Source: Laccaria trichodermophora
Lineage: Eukaryota; Basidiomycota; Agaricomycetes; Agaricales; Hydnangiaceae
Reading direction: 5' to 3'
NCBI GenBank assembly: GCA_018417955.1
Contig: JACTVC010000002.1
Coordinates: 310,001 to 374,000, forward strand
Length of the DNA: 64,000 bases
Part shown: one piece after another, positions 1 through 11,119 of the stretch
Layout: every line of letters begins with the position of its first letter
Position numbering within the stretch: the first letter of the stretch is position 1
Position numbers and translations under genes: made by a program
Notes under the pieces: model-generated
Told to the model about the DNA's origin: nothing
The model's input: the letters and a program-made list of their open reading frames with translations, nothing else
The model's database searches: none

Positions 1-1634
1 GTAAGACCTTCGCCGCCTGTCGTATAAACCAAGGTACGCCACAAAGTTAATCTAGAGTCTATATCCCACCTCTGATTTTTATCAATTTATAGAACTGGCA
101 AAAGAAGGCGTTCCCCTTCCCTTTGGAAATAAATTCTGGGCGTCAAATTGGCCGACAGGCAAATCCCCATTGCCTGGCCTCATCATTCATCTTATACCTT
201 CCGTAAGTGACCCGTCATGTAGTTGGGTCTCTAATAGGGGTGCAATAGATAATTATTATCATCGCACCCCCGCCTGCGATTGTCTACCCATTCATCTTGG
301 ACGTTGAAGGATACCCACAGCAGATTATCAATCTTTTTATTGTCGTTGTAAGTCATGATTTCTCCCTTTCCATTGGCGTATCAATTTAGAATGAGTAGGG
401 TCTCTTTTGGCTCCGGTGGAAGAAGCCGGATGCAGTCCGTCCATTCAAGGGTAAGGGCTCTATGTTCCCCAGCTGACTTCCTCCATCTTACTGCGATTTT
501 CAGTCTGGACACCATTCGCGTTATTCTTCTTGGCCGCAGCCGTTTTTTGTAAGCGTCTCTCCTCCTGACGGCGATTCAAATTCGTTTACAAATGGAATAT
601 CAGTGCTCGTCGCTCCATTCCTCCGGCCCGCGAATCGTGTGGGAGATACACCCCCGTTGCCATACTACTTGTGGGTCCCAACTTTCAACTTGTAGATTAA
701 CCTAATGTGACATAATCCAGATACTGCCTTGTCGGAATCGGGATCATGTTTCTTGGAGTTGTGTATTGGGCTGTGTGGCGAGTTGTTTTGCCCCGCGTAT
801 TCGGCTATAGATTGGTCCCGGAGAAAGACACACTTGATGACGGGACTGTTGTCACTGTGGTGGGTTCTCCTCGGATGATCGGGATGTTTGCTCATTAATT
901 TGATTCCGCCAGTTCTCTCGAAAGAAAATCTAGGCATCTCAATCTCGGTTTAATTCCGGGAGATTGAAGTTACTTCTATGAGCCGTCCTCGAGAGATTGG
1001 GTATGCGAGGGAAAATAAAAATGATTGTCCTCTCAGAAACCGTCGGAAAAAATTCTTGAGGCCGAACTTATGGCAATGATGATGGAATGAAACGTGCTGC
1101 CTTCCTGTTGTCAAAATTGGAGTACATACAATGGGACGCTGAGAGTTCAGTTCAATGCCATGCCAAGGTGCGCAATCCACGCATGCAATGATATTTGAGC
1201 GTCACTGGTATCGCCTCGATAATCTGCGTTTCTTCGCTGTAGGACGTTGTAATAATATGCACAAGGATAAAAGAGGATTATCTGGGTTCTTTCCGTAAAG
1301 CTTGGGATGGCAACAGCTGACACGGATCTCGTTTCCTCACGCAGTGATATACAGCTGGCTAGTAAAGTGGGCTTCTGATGCGTGGTTCTATCTCGGACTA
1401 TCTCTGCCCCACACAACACATTCTTCACAAAGTGAGGTTTGTAGTTCTGGATACTTGGGTGTTAAGATCTTTGTCGACGACTAAGATTTGTCGGAAAGAT
1501 TGTGGATGCGAGGAAGCGCGGGAGAAAATTTAGTGAGTGGTTGATTCTCGTAACTGTGAGCTACCAGGCACACTGAAGTATACTCTATGGAGATAGTCCA
1601 CTACTTCCGGAGTGCCGTTCTTCGATCATTTGTG
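1..1634. other. Stretch without a recognisable gene
   Basis: I see open frames up to about 90 codons here on both strands, but none has a recognisable motif, a plausible exon chain or a signal peptide. No repeat or RNA gene stands out. Confidence 0.5.
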
Positions 1635-1642
1635 TATATAAA
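1635..1642 (+). promoter_or_regulatory. TATA box of the small secreted protein candidate
   Basis: TATATAAA lies 49 bp before the candidate start codon at 1691, a spacing seen for several other genes of this window. It supports, but does not prove, that a short transcript starts here. Confidence 0.4.
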
Positions 1643-1690
1643 GCATGCAGTTGCTCATGCTCTGCTCAGATCTTCCCCACAATCTGCACA

Positions 1691-1882
1691 ATGTACTTCC
1701 ACACTCTTTTCGCCTGTGCTACCCTCATGTTCATTACCACTGCTTATGCGTCGCCAGTGCGTGTTTCCCAACTTGAATGGTGCTGGTTCCACTCTAACTA
1801 ACCCCCGTCCCCACAGACTGTGATAAATTCACTCGATAGTCGCAAAGCTGATCTCAACGGAGACGTTGAGGTGCATATTTAG
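1691..1882 (+). CDS. Candidate small secreted protein, two exons
   Basis: Exon 1 (1691-1756) encodes 22 residues reading like a signal peptide: a hydrophobic stretch MYFHTLFACATLMFITTAYA followed by Ser-Pro. A donor GTGCGT at 1757 and an acceptor CACAG ending at 1816, with CTAAC before it, would join it to exon 2 (1817-1882), which adds 21 mostly polar residues (TVINSLDSRKADLNGDVEVHI) before a TAG. The product would be 43 aa, cleaved to about 20. A TATA box precedes it. No family is recognised. Small size means the reading could be chance, and without splicing the frame closes after 36 codons. Confidence 0.33.
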
Positions 1883-1944
1883 AAATTATCGCTGATAGAG
1901 TCAGGTACTGAGTTGTTTCGCCCTTCCAGGCCAGGCATCCCGCA

Positions 1945-2034
1945 GACTGGAGACGCGATAGTGATTGGAGACGCGATAGTGACTGGAGGCGTGATAGTGA
2001 CTGGAGGCGCGATAGTGACTGGAGGCGCGAGAAC
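1945..2034. repeat. 18-bp minisatellite, five units
   Basis: Five tandem copies of an 18-bp unit of the form GACTGGAGRCGCGATAGT follow one another without gaps (starts at 1945, 1963, 1981, 1999, 2017), the last one diverging at its end. Because 18 is a multiple of three, all frames through it are open on the minus strand (LSRLQS or APPVTI periods), which makes spurious ORFs there. I see no gene around it. Confidence 0.85.
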
Positions 2035-2830
2035 GGCGAAGCCATCCAGTGAATGAGCTTTGAAAGGGAGGGTACCTGAGATTCCTTTTCCGTCATCATA
2101 TTTGATTCTTGTCGGTTTTGTACCTCCTCTATGCAATAATTTCCATCAACCTGATCTAAAAAATTGAGGAGTGAAAGGATCTTAAAGTAGCCACAGAGAA
2201 CCACTGCAAGGGCGTCGGTGATAAATCTGCGGGGGTTGCAGCGTGTTATACAGTAGCCGTTAGCACCACTGGCATCGGGCCAGAGAGGCGAAAAGGAATT
2301 GGTTCACACTCGTGGCTTTGATCACGCTCGTTGCCTTTGTATTCTTGGACCTAGAAGTACGGGGAAGTCCTACACCCTATGCTCGGCGCTCGGTGCTGCA
2401 GCGATGAATTGCCCAATCTACCACTTTAAAACACGTACAACGCAAACAATCTCTTGTAGACCTGGCGTTCGCAGCAGGCCTCGGTAGCGCTTAATCATCA
2501 TAGACATTGGTAAAATTCCACTCATTTGCTTCATATTTCTGCCTTTTTTGGTTCTTCTAAGAAATTCAACAAGGTTAGTAGGTCTTATGGCCGTAGCATG
2601 AATATGTGCGTCAAAAACAATTTAAATGCCTCGAAGAGTTATATTGACGATCGGGAGCCAGTGAGGTAGCGGCTGTTGAAATGTTGATGCATTGATGACC
2701 AATAGGCTAAAAATAGAAGTCCGAAATAGGACAAAAAAGCTGATTAAGACCATCCTTTCGCTTATCTATCCTCGACTTACTTGAGCATCGAGTAAAGATT
2801 ATTAAGTCTGTATCCTGACAAACCTTTGCA

Positions 2831-2837
2831 TATAAAA
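2831..2837 (+). promoter_or_regulatory. TATA box of SDR copy 1
   Basis: TATAAAA stands 73 bp before the SDR-1 start. The preceding ~70 bp resembles the ~125-bp promoter unit that is tandemly repeated before SDR-2 and SDR-6 (a 'CTTATCTATCCTCG..' start, then TATA, then 'ATGAAAGG'). Confidence 0.55.
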
Positions 2838-2909
2838 GCGCGCCATGAAAGGCCAGTATCAATACTACATTCTACCATATTTTTACAATCAACCAACGAA
2901 CTCAGTATC

Positions 2910-3981
2910 ATGAGCGACGCCTCACTTGCTGCCGATCATCTCGTCAAAAAATTCCAATTTACGAATAAAAACTATAGAGATGTCTATCCAGCACTCGAAT
3001 CATCCATTGAAGAATCTCAGGCTGGTAAAACGGTCATCATCACTGGGGCGAGTCAAGGAATCGGGAAGGTAAGCTAATCCTCTGGTCGTGTTTCGTGACA
3101 CAGCGTTGACGACAAACGTACATCCAGGCCATCGCACTAGCATTCGCGAAAGCTTCCGCGACAAACCTTATTCTTGCCAGCCGCAGCGTCGCAAAGCTCG
3201 AGACGACCAAAGCTGAAATTCTCAAGATAAATAGCAAAAGCAACGTCGTTGTCGTCGGCGTCGACACGACTTCCGAGGCGGACGTCGAAAAGCTTGAAAA
3301 AACCGTGAAAGATACATTCGGACACGCCGACGTCCTCGTTAACAACTCCGGCCAGTGGGCAGGGCGGGGGAATATCGGTGAATCAAACGCGAAATCTTGG
3401 TGGAGCGATTTAGTTCGTGCATTTCTTCCTTTTCCCCACCTATACATATTTATTCGAATAACGCAGGAGGTAAATGTAAAAGGAACATACCTAACCACCC
3501 AAGCGTTCCTCCGCCTTCTCCCAAAATCAAAACAAGGCACCGTCATCACCGTCGGCTCCCTTGCGTCAGATCTCGTACTACCCGGAAGCAGCAGCTACGT
3601 GATCACCAAACTCGCGCTTAACAGGTTGAACGAATTCATTACGCTGGAGAATCCGAACGTTACGGCGGTGGTTTATCATCCTGGGGCGGTGAGAACGCCG
3701 ATTATGGATCATTTGCCGGACTTTCATCCATTCGCGTTAGATTCGCGTAAGTGTTGCTCTTAAATATGAAATGGTCGCGAGGCTTGACTTTTCCTTCTCA
3801 TGCAGCGGAACTTGCAGGCGCTTTCGCAGTGTATCTGGCAACGGAACGTGCGAAGTTTTTGAATGGGAAGTATGCCTCGGTGAATTGGGATGTCGAGGAG
3901 CTGGAGGCTAGGAAAGAAGATATTATTTCGAAGGGCCTTTTCACGGAGGGTTTGAAGGGCGTGTTTAGTACGGTGGGCTGA
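2910..3981 (+). CDS. Short-chain dehydrogenase/reductase, copy 1 (SDR-1)
   Basis: Classical SDR oxidoreductase, expected to use NAD(P)(H) on an alcohol or ketone; the substrate is unknown and no targeting signal is seen, so probably cytosolic. Four exons: 2910-3068, 3128-3412, 3467-3746, 3806-3981, giving 299 aa. Motifs are complete: cofactor loop TGASQGIG at residues 45-52, NNSG at 125-128 (NNAG in most relatives), NVKG around Asn151, Ser179, and the catalytic Tyr192-x3-Lys196 at the usual 13-residue distance from the Ser. The ~40-residue N-terminal extension before the Rossmann fold and the C-terminal NGKYASVNWDVEELEARKE segment are shared by all seven paralogues here. It is first of a +++ run with SDR-2 and SDR-3. 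Intact reading frame throughout. Confidence 0.88.
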
Positions 3982-5277
3982 GTGCTTGTGCCAAAACAAA
4001 GAGATCCCGAGAAATAAATTGACTGTTGAGCGTTCGTGGTCATGAATTTCCCTAAAGTCGCCCCCTTTTCCTGGAAGAAAACTGGTCAGACAACGCTCAG
4101 CTGGAATCTCAAAGCATGCCAAGAACTAACAAGATAGAAGTTGTCATATCGACAGATGTTTCCTTCGAAGCTGGTCAGACAAGGCGAAGGGTGCCAGCGG
4201 CGCGGCAAATGCGCTATCATCTAGCCTGTCGTCGCCTGCCGACGCGCCTTAATGCTCGCATAGCTTGTCAAATCCTGGCCTCTCCTCGTCGTTCACCACG
4301 GCGAACTCGGCAGGCCAGCTTCGAAGAGACGATAAAAGTCCTGGTCGAAGAAAAGATCGTCAGCTTGTCATTGACAAGGGGGGGGGAAAGTTACCGGTCA
4401 TTTAACTTATCCCAAACCTCCCTCATCCCCTCTGCCATCCCCTAGGCTGCCCATTGAATCACAGCATTCCAACCCGTCGCGTCGGTGTGGAGAGCCCTTC
4501 ATTGAAGGCAGAGGCAGATATACCCACCTGATGGGTAAAATCTAAGGCTTTCTGGATGAAGGATTACCTTCCAATCTTCTGGCGGTCAAATATCGGTAGC
4601 CCTTGTGCAATGTGAAGTTTTTGAATGAGAAGTGGACGTTGATCAAGTAACTCACGTGTCAAATATTTCATTTCCCGCCGGTATTTGCCGAAATGCTATC
4701 GAGATCAACGTTTTCACAACGTGTTTAATCTCTTACTTATAGTCTCAATCTCGCTGAACTGCCCACAACATGCATGCGGATGCAATATCGAGTAAGTGTA
4801 TCGCTAATAGCCATCACGAAAAGCCCAGCAGTCACAGCAGCCGCAAAGGGGGTCAGGATTCAGAACTTGTTGTCACAATGCCCATTCAATCTAGGTGGCC
4901 CTAGCCTCGCAGGGGCAGGGCCATCCATTCGGCGTGCCAATGCGCACGTACTATTTATCCGTCGCATTGTCGAAACTGCCTCCGACCCGTGACCATTCTG
5001 TCCGAGTCACTGATGTGCTCGGCTCCACCGAGTGGGATTCAAGCCAAATTCGGAAGCAAAAAAAGATTGCAAGAGTTATGCAAGTCATATGCGTCAATTC
5101 TTGCATACAGCCAGCGTGCCATGAGGATCTGACAATTACGATGCCCGGAATGCCCTACAAAAAATCAAACTGAAGTTGGCCGTGACTTTATCGACGGCTA
5201 TGTCCAGGTCTGGAGCCCTGCAACTCACTGTTAAGTCGTGTCCCGCACCCCAAATGACATCAATTCGCAACCCATCC
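3982..5277. other. Stretch without a recognisable gene
   Basis: Only unremarkable open frames of up to about 110 codons occur, one of them (4116-4445) Arg-rich with no motif. No repeat shared with the rest of the window was noticed. Confidence 0.45.
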
Positions 5278-5760
5278 TCAAGAGCTCGCCCGAATAATGA
5301 CAACTGCAATGATACACCACAAAATAGGCCCAACGACCCCTCGAACCCCATCCGATGAAACAGCCGTCGCTTGAGTAGATGCAGAAGTGGATGCCAACGA
5401 TACCGATAGAGTTCCACTGGAGCCCAATGTTGAGTCCGATGCAAGAGACGAGGACACCGTAGTGGCAGACATCGACGGGAATGGCGGAGGAACCTTATCA
5501 ATTGTCGCAGAACACGAACTTTCCCAAAACGTCAACGTCTGCGTGCCAATAAAGTCGAATGTAGCTGCACCCTCTGTTGCGGCTATGGCAAAATCACGTT
5601 GGTCGAGCTCAAGGAAGAGAAGAGATGTGGCACGGACCCGAATTCGTCCCCGTTTCGGTGGAAGGCGGCGGAAATACAATGGTAGGTGTCGACGCATTTT
5701 GTAAAGTACCTGTGGTCGTGGTCGTCCGTAAGGACGATATGCAAGACTGAGAAGAAGTCA
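5278..5760 (-). pseudogene. Possible relic of a Ser/Thr-rich single-pass membrane protein
   Basis: Minus-strand frames read like the C-terminal half of a fungal surface protein. A Thr/Pro/Ser-rich piece (about 5760-5620) is followed in another frame by a segment ending in a long Ser/Thr-rich tract and a hydrophobic helix (GPILWCIIAVVII) just before a stop at 5278. Joining the two needs a frameshift or an unseen intron, and no start or signal peptide was found. Either a decayed gene or a chance composition effect; I favour decay, weakly. Confidence 0.3.
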
Positions 5761-5818
5761 TGGCGTGAAGCAAAATACCTTGGCGTCCTAAGGCAGTGCG
5801 GCTCAGTTGAATATAACA

Positions 5819-5845
5819 AGTATGTATACATACATACATACATAG
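5819..5845. repeat. CATA tetranucleotide microsatellite
   Basis: A run of about six CATA/TATG units, slightly interrupted at its start, lies in non-coding DNA. Confidence 0.7.
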
Positions 5846-6560
5846 CATCATACACGAGAAACATTGCCCAACATTACCGATCAGGATATCTCGAGAAAGT
5901 GCGACACTTTTTCTTTCCAGGAGCATCCTGATTATATTTAAATTTTTTCTCGTGGAGAAAGGCATGGGATTTTTAAAAATCCAGGCCAAGAAAGTTGCTT
6001 TGCCTTTTCTATGCTGGTAAAGGGCGAACAAAAGCTGAAATATTCAAAAGATTTTCCTGTTTGTGATATTGTAGTAAAAGTTATAAAATTGAGTAAGATT
6101 AAGAGGAAAGCTCAAGGAAAGGGAACCTTTGTTTACAGATGCCATGGAAAATTGATACATGCTGTCAACATGCTGTGAAAAGGGGCCGGAAAGAATGAAA
6201 TTTCTGAGAAAGGACTCTTTGTTCGGATCTGTTCAACTATTCCGAGTGGGAATATTCAAATGTTTCCAATGGCTTTCCTCTTTGTGGAAAGGGTAAAATG
6301 TAATTACAACAAAGAGTATTACCCTACATATTTATTAACCTGCCCCCGCAAATTGCAATATTCCAGCCCGGAAAAGGTGTCGCTCTGGCTATCCCAGTTT
6401 GGGATCTTGCGCTATGTTTCTCGTGATAGCCATTTTGGTGCCAAGTTCTGCACCTTGGGATCACAGTACAGACAATAAGAGCACTGTCGCTGATGGTGTG
6501 GCTTAATTAAATGTTGGTCAAAGAATATTGACGACTTGTTAGTAGAATGGTCACTTAAAT
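5846..6560. other. AT-rich intergenic stretch
   Basis: No coding signal. The DNA becomes AT-rich before the promoter repeats of SDR-2. Confidence 0.4.
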
Positions 6561-6940
6561 ATATCTGCTTATATATCCTCGTCTTACTGGAACATCGCGC
6601 GATGATAATGCACACTAAATCTGACGAAGTTTGGTATAGAGTTCCTCAGTGAAAGGACAATTTGAAGCGACAGCTGATAAAGAAAGCGCTTATATATCTG
6701 CTTATATATCCTCATCTTAACTGAACATTGCGCGATGATAACGCACACTGAATCTGGAGAAGATTTGGTATAAAAGTTGCGCGATCAAAGGGGAAGCAAG
6801 GCCAATAAAGAAAGTGCTTAGATATCTGCTTATATATCCTCGTCTTACTTGAAGTTCGCACAATGATGTGGGACACTGAACCTGACGAAGGTCCAGCATA
6901 AAAGCTGCATGATGAAAGGACAGAATCAGTAGCTCATCCC
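6561..6940 (+). repeat. Tandem promoter repeat upstream of SDR-2 (three ~127-bp units)
   Basis: Three successive units begin at about 6561, 6691 and 6818 with the same ATATCTGCTTATATATCCTC-like start. They continue through a palindrome-like CATCGCGCGATGAT, then ACACTRAATCTG, then a TATA-like GGTATAAAAG or GCATAAAAG, then GATSAAAGG. The last unit places its TATA-like element about 75 bp before the SDR-2 start. Related units precede SDR-6 (15593-15845) and, singly, SDR-1. Each unit looks like one complete core promoter, so this is an amplified promoter module. Confidence 0.75.
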
Positions 6941-6973
6941 GTGTCTTACCAGGTAATTCTCCGCCGCCAATTC

Positions 6974-7948
6974 ATGACCGATTCACCGCCGTCCCCCGAC
7001 CTATTTGTCAAACTCTTCCAATTTACCAAGAAAAATCACCGAGAAATTTATCCAGCTCTGAAGGCCTCGGTCGTCGAATCTCAGGTTGGCAAAACCGTCG
7101 TCGTCACTGGAGCTAGTCAAGGAATCGGAAAAGTTTGTCAACCCTTCACGTCCGTATTCATTCCCACAACATTACTAACGGCGATCGTGACTTCAGGCTA
7201 TAGCAATAGAGTTTGCCAAAGCGTCTGCATCAAACATCGTCCTCGCAAGTCGTAGCATTGCAAAGCTTGAAGCGACCAAAGCCGAGATCCACAATGTGAA
7301 CAACACAATCAACGTTCTCGTCCTGAGTATCGACATAACGTCCGAGGCGGACGTGCAAAAACTCGAACAAGCCGTGAAGGAAAATTTTGGACACGCCGAC
7401 GTTCTCGTTAATAACTCTGGACAATGGGGTGGGAGGGGAAACATCGGGGAGCTGAATGTCAAAGCGTGGTGGAGCGACTTTGTTATTAAACTCCATCCCT
7501 TCACTTAAACTGCAATGCTTACTTGTTAAAACCACACAGGAACTAAACGTCAAAGGCACCTACCTAGCTACGCAAGCCTACCTCCGCCTCCTTCCGAAAT
7601 CCCAACACGGCGCTGTAATCACTGTCGGCTCCATATCCTCAGATATGGTAAACCCAGGCATCAGCAGTTGACACCGATTATGGACAACTTGCCGCATTTT
7701 AAGCCTTTTGCATTGAATACGCATACGTTTTTCTTTTTATATATGGGTTTGAAAATATTGAGTTTTGCATTTGTACAGCGGAGCTTGCTGGTGCCTTCGC
7801 AGTATACTTGACCATGGAGCGGGCGGAATACTTGAACGGGAGATTCGTGTCGGTAAACTGGGACATCGAAGAGCTGGAGGCCAGGAAAGATGAGATCGTC
7901 TCGGAAGGTTTAATGAGGGAGGGGTTGAAGGATGTGTTTAGTGCATAG
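6974..7948 (+). pseudogene. SDR copy 2, broken by a 100-nt deletion (SDR-2)
   Basis: Exons 1 (6974-7132) and 2 (7197-7481) are intact and keep TGASQGIG and NNSG. Exon 3 begins at 7540, but at about 7668 it jumps from the Ser-Ser before the catalytic Tyr directly to the segment matching 'LTPI.DDLP' of SDR-6. Comparison with SDR-6 shows about 100 nt missing, taking out Tyr-x3-Lys and the following helix and shifting the frame, so a TGA follows at once (7669-7671). The downstream exon 4 (about 7781-7948, ending TAG) still reads openly, with few changes from SDR-6. That indicates recent loss. Closest relative in the window is SDR-6, including the promoter repeats. Confidence 0.85.
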
Positions 7949-8227
7949 ACTGCGTCGTATTGGTGAAAGTGATACCAAGCGGGTCCCTCGTAATCCCATT
8001 ATCGAAGTCATCTTTAATTCCAGAGCTGTAACGGGGAAGCCGAGCCTTTTGCATCGAAATCAACGCAAATCGACGGAGGTTCTTGTGAAAATCATAATTA
8101 GAGACTTGATATTTTTTTTCACCGAACCATCATTAGCCACTGTTCCGAGGGTGCTCCGCTATCTCAAGAGCTATCTGATTATTAAAACGCGCAAAAACGG
8201 TGGGACACTTAACAGACAACCCATAAC

Positions 8228-9461
8228 ATGGCATTTGACGCTGACCAATTCCTCAAACGCGTCCAGTTCACTAAAAAGAACTATAGAGACGTTTATCCAG
8301 CACTCGAATCGTCGATCGTCGGTTCTCAAGTTGGTAAGACCTTCATTGTCACTGGGGCTAGCCAAGGAATAGGAAAGGTATATTAACATTGTATACGATT
8401 CCCAGTTACAAGCCTGGCACCAACCTTGACTTCTTTAGGCCATAGCACTTGCATTTGGAAAAGCCTCTGCAAAAAACCTAATTCTCGCCAGCCGCAGCCT
8501 CGCCAAACTCGAAGCTGCCAAATCCGAGATCTTGAAGATAACCGAAAAGTGCAACATCCTCGTCGTAAGCATCGACACAACATCAGAAGCTGATGTTCAA
8601 AAGCTCGAACGAACAGTAAGGGATACTTTCGGGCATGCCGATATCCTCATCAATAACTCTGGCCAATGGACTGCACGAGGTAATATCGACGAATTGGACA
8701 TCAACTTGTGGTGGAGCAACTTCGTTCGTCATTCCCTCTTTCTATTTATTACCCCGAAAGCTTACTTGTAAGCTGACACCAACGGGAATTGAACATAAAA
8801 GGAACATACCTAACAACCCAATCCTTTCTCCGCCTCCTCCCCAAATCCTCCCAAGGCTCAATAATAACCGTCGGGTCACTAGCTTCCAACCTCGTGTTCC
8901 CCAGGAGCAGCAGCTATGTAGTGTCTTCCACGCTATAGCGCGGTCACGAGCTCCCAGCTCGAAAGACTGTACGCGTCGAAGCCTCCCCAATACCCTCAAC
9001 ACATCATCATCGTTGAGATCTGGTGTACAGATGCGGTACACAAAGTTCTGAACGTAATCTGAAATTCCTGGATTCGTCACAAAACTCGCCCTTAATCGGT
9101 TCAACGAGTTCATCACACTCGAGAATCCAAACGTTCATGCAGTAGTGTTTCACCCCGGGTCGGTGTATATGCCCCTTATGGAGAGTTTGGAGGGCTCCAA
9201 GCTGTTTGCGCTGGATTCGCGTACGTGCTTTTTTCATTTCTCTTGGAGAGGGTAGGCACTAACTTCAGTTTTTCAATTTTAATAGCGGAACTCGCAGGTG
9301 CGTTTGCGGTGTACTTGACGACGGAACGGGCAAAGTATTTGAATGGAAGATACGCGTCGGTGAATTGGGACGTTGAGGAGCTAGAAGCTAGGAGAGAGGA
9401 GATTGTCTCGAAGGGGTTCTTCACTGAGGAGCTGAAGGGAGCGTTTAGTTCCTTGAACTGA
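8228..9461 (+). pseudogene. SDR copy 3, broken by an insertion and a lost splice acceptor (SDR-3)
   Basis: Exon 1 (8228-8377) and exon 2 (8439-8723) are intact with TGASQGIG and NNSG. The acceptor before exon 3, which is CAG in the paralogues, reads CGG here (just before 'GAATTGAACATAAAAGG', about 8793). Exon 3 is split after the catalytic Tyr codon and its neighbour by about 155 foreign nt (8921-9075), after which 'VTKLALNRFNEF' resumes and runs to the normal exon 4 (about 9287-9461, ending GAFSSLN). The two lesions would each abolish a functional product. The remainder reads cleanly, so inactivation is not old. Confidence 0.82.
8921..9075 (-). other. Foreign ~155-nt fragment inside SDR-3, antisense F-box/LRR-like coding remnant
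   Basis: No paralogue has these bases. On the minus strand they read as one open segment (GISDYVQNFVYRICTPDL, then NDDDVLRVLGRLRRVQSFEL, then a Trp-containing tail). It has the cadence of the post-F-box leucine-rich part of Agaricomycete F-box proteins: alternating Leu with 'L..L..vqsF.L' and a terminal W. The family call is by resemblance only. No terminal repeats or clear target duplication are visible, so it looks like filler DNA captured during break repair. Confidence 0.5.
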
Positions 9462-11119
9462 GTATTCGGTTCAAATTCGGTTGAAGTCCTACGCGGGATG
9501 GTGGCGGGACGGTGTAATGTGATGGTCACTGGCTAGAATAATTTTCTCCCAGCACGGCGGAATGGTGAGAACCCCTCGTAGCGCGAATTTGCAGTTTTGT
9601 CTAAAAGTATCGATTAGAATTTCGAAGGGGAAAGCCACAGATAAGGTAAAAACGTATAGCGTTCCTAGTTCACAGCAAATGAGATCCCCATCCGACATAC
9701 CACAGCGATCATTCATCATCTAGACCAACGGAGAGTATCGAGTCGGGCTTGAGCGAAATGCTCTAGTTCACAATCAGCATCGATTTCCATCTCCCCGAGG
9801 TTGATCAGCCATTGCTTAAAATTCAATCAGGAAGATGTACTATGTCCCTGGCACATCGTCCGACGATGGGTGCCAAGCAGCTGGTTCGGAACAGTGGAAC
9901 CCATGATGGCCACCCCACCGGCAACAGCAGACGACTTCGCCGATCAGGCAGTGAATCCGCGCAACGGGTTGAAACTTGAAACTCAAATCACAAATGGTGA
10001 TGGGGATGGTTCGGTTGAATATACCTTGTGCATGCTCTTGGAGACGATTAACGGATCATGACGTGCATGACGTCGGGGGGGTCTGCAATTGACGTATTCT
10101 GATACGAGCTGAGATTGTGTGTCACGCTACTGGATCACAGGCAGACAGAGAGTAACTTACACGCATCGACCTGACGTACAGTCAAAAAGGGCTACGAAAA
10201 TCTGCCTTGATCAAAACCCTGCGATGTAGCAGGCACGGTCATTGTGGTAGCGAAGGTCAAAAACAGTCGAAGAGTATCATTATGTTGAAGGGCAGATGAG
10301 CAAGAACAACGGTAAGGGGGCAAGACCGGAGGTGGTAGCAGTGAGAGAAAGTGCTGTTTGTCGGTGTTTGTACGTTTCTTTAGGTCTATCTTAACTCTCC
10401 TCAAGTCTGCAGCTGCAATCAAATACTTCATTTCGATGACCAGCTCAAAGTTGAATTCGGAACTGAAAGAAACCCGCCGCGGCCCCCTTTGGTGCGAGAA
10501 AGACCACCAATGCGAAGAAGAACTCTTTGTTCGATTGAAGAACTTTGCTATCAGTGCGTTGTCATGTCGTCGTCTCTCTCTTGGTACTCTTGAAACTCAG
10601 CTTGGGACCCAGGCAAGGACATCCGACTGCCAAACTGATCTCACCCGTTTCCTCAAATGGCTCGAATAGGTCAGCTTCTAGAGGCAAAAGGTCATTCCGC
10701 ACCAATGTCTCAAGGTCCCTCCCGCCATTCAGTGTGACCAGTGTCCTCACCTTCCACAGACTTGATTTCATTATGCGCAGATACGAGGGACGTTTACACG
10801 ATTGGCTTGCATTGCACGATGACCACCCTGGATAAAAATACTGCTACGCAATTAAGCAAGTTGTTGAATAAATACCGACTCAAGGTGAGTCGTCGGTGAG
10901 GGTGGCCCTTCGGTTGTTTTTGTGGCTTAATTTGTTGTGCGCCACAGAGATACGACAACCTATATCTTATTAACTCTCGGCATGCTTTGAGATCCCAACT
11001 GAGTGCAAGTTTTCTTTCAGGAAAGGCGGTGACTTCAACAAAATTTACGTTCTGGACTCTCAAAAATCAGTTTACTTGGTGAGATTTGTTTGATTTGGCA
11101 CAATGATGTGCGTAGCAAC
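9462..11119. other. Intergenic, left part of the SDR-4/SDR-5 duplication unit
   Basis: No gene is supported. The stretch from about 10190 to the SDR-4 3' end matches 13620 to the SDR-5 3' end in patches (for example 'GTGCTGTTTGTC', 'CAATGACCAGCTCAAAG', 'GCCACAG.GATACGACA'). A weaker third copy of its beginning lies near 17215-17290 behind SDR-6. So SDR-4 and SDR-5 were duplicated together with about 900 bp of 3' flank. Confidence 0.55.

Noticed and set aside
1854..2204. 116-codon minus-strand frame with SRLQSL repeats
   Set aside because: It is open because it crosses an 18-bp minisatellite; no motif or promoter, and another frame is open there too.
2299..2487. Frame with LGPRSTGKS, resembling a Walker A nucleotide-binding loop
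   Set aside because: No Walker B, no neighbouring exon and no further similarity to an NTPase; a short string like this arises by chance.
4116..4445. 109-codon Arg-rich frame
   Set aside because: No signal, domain, TATA box or intron structure; composition only.
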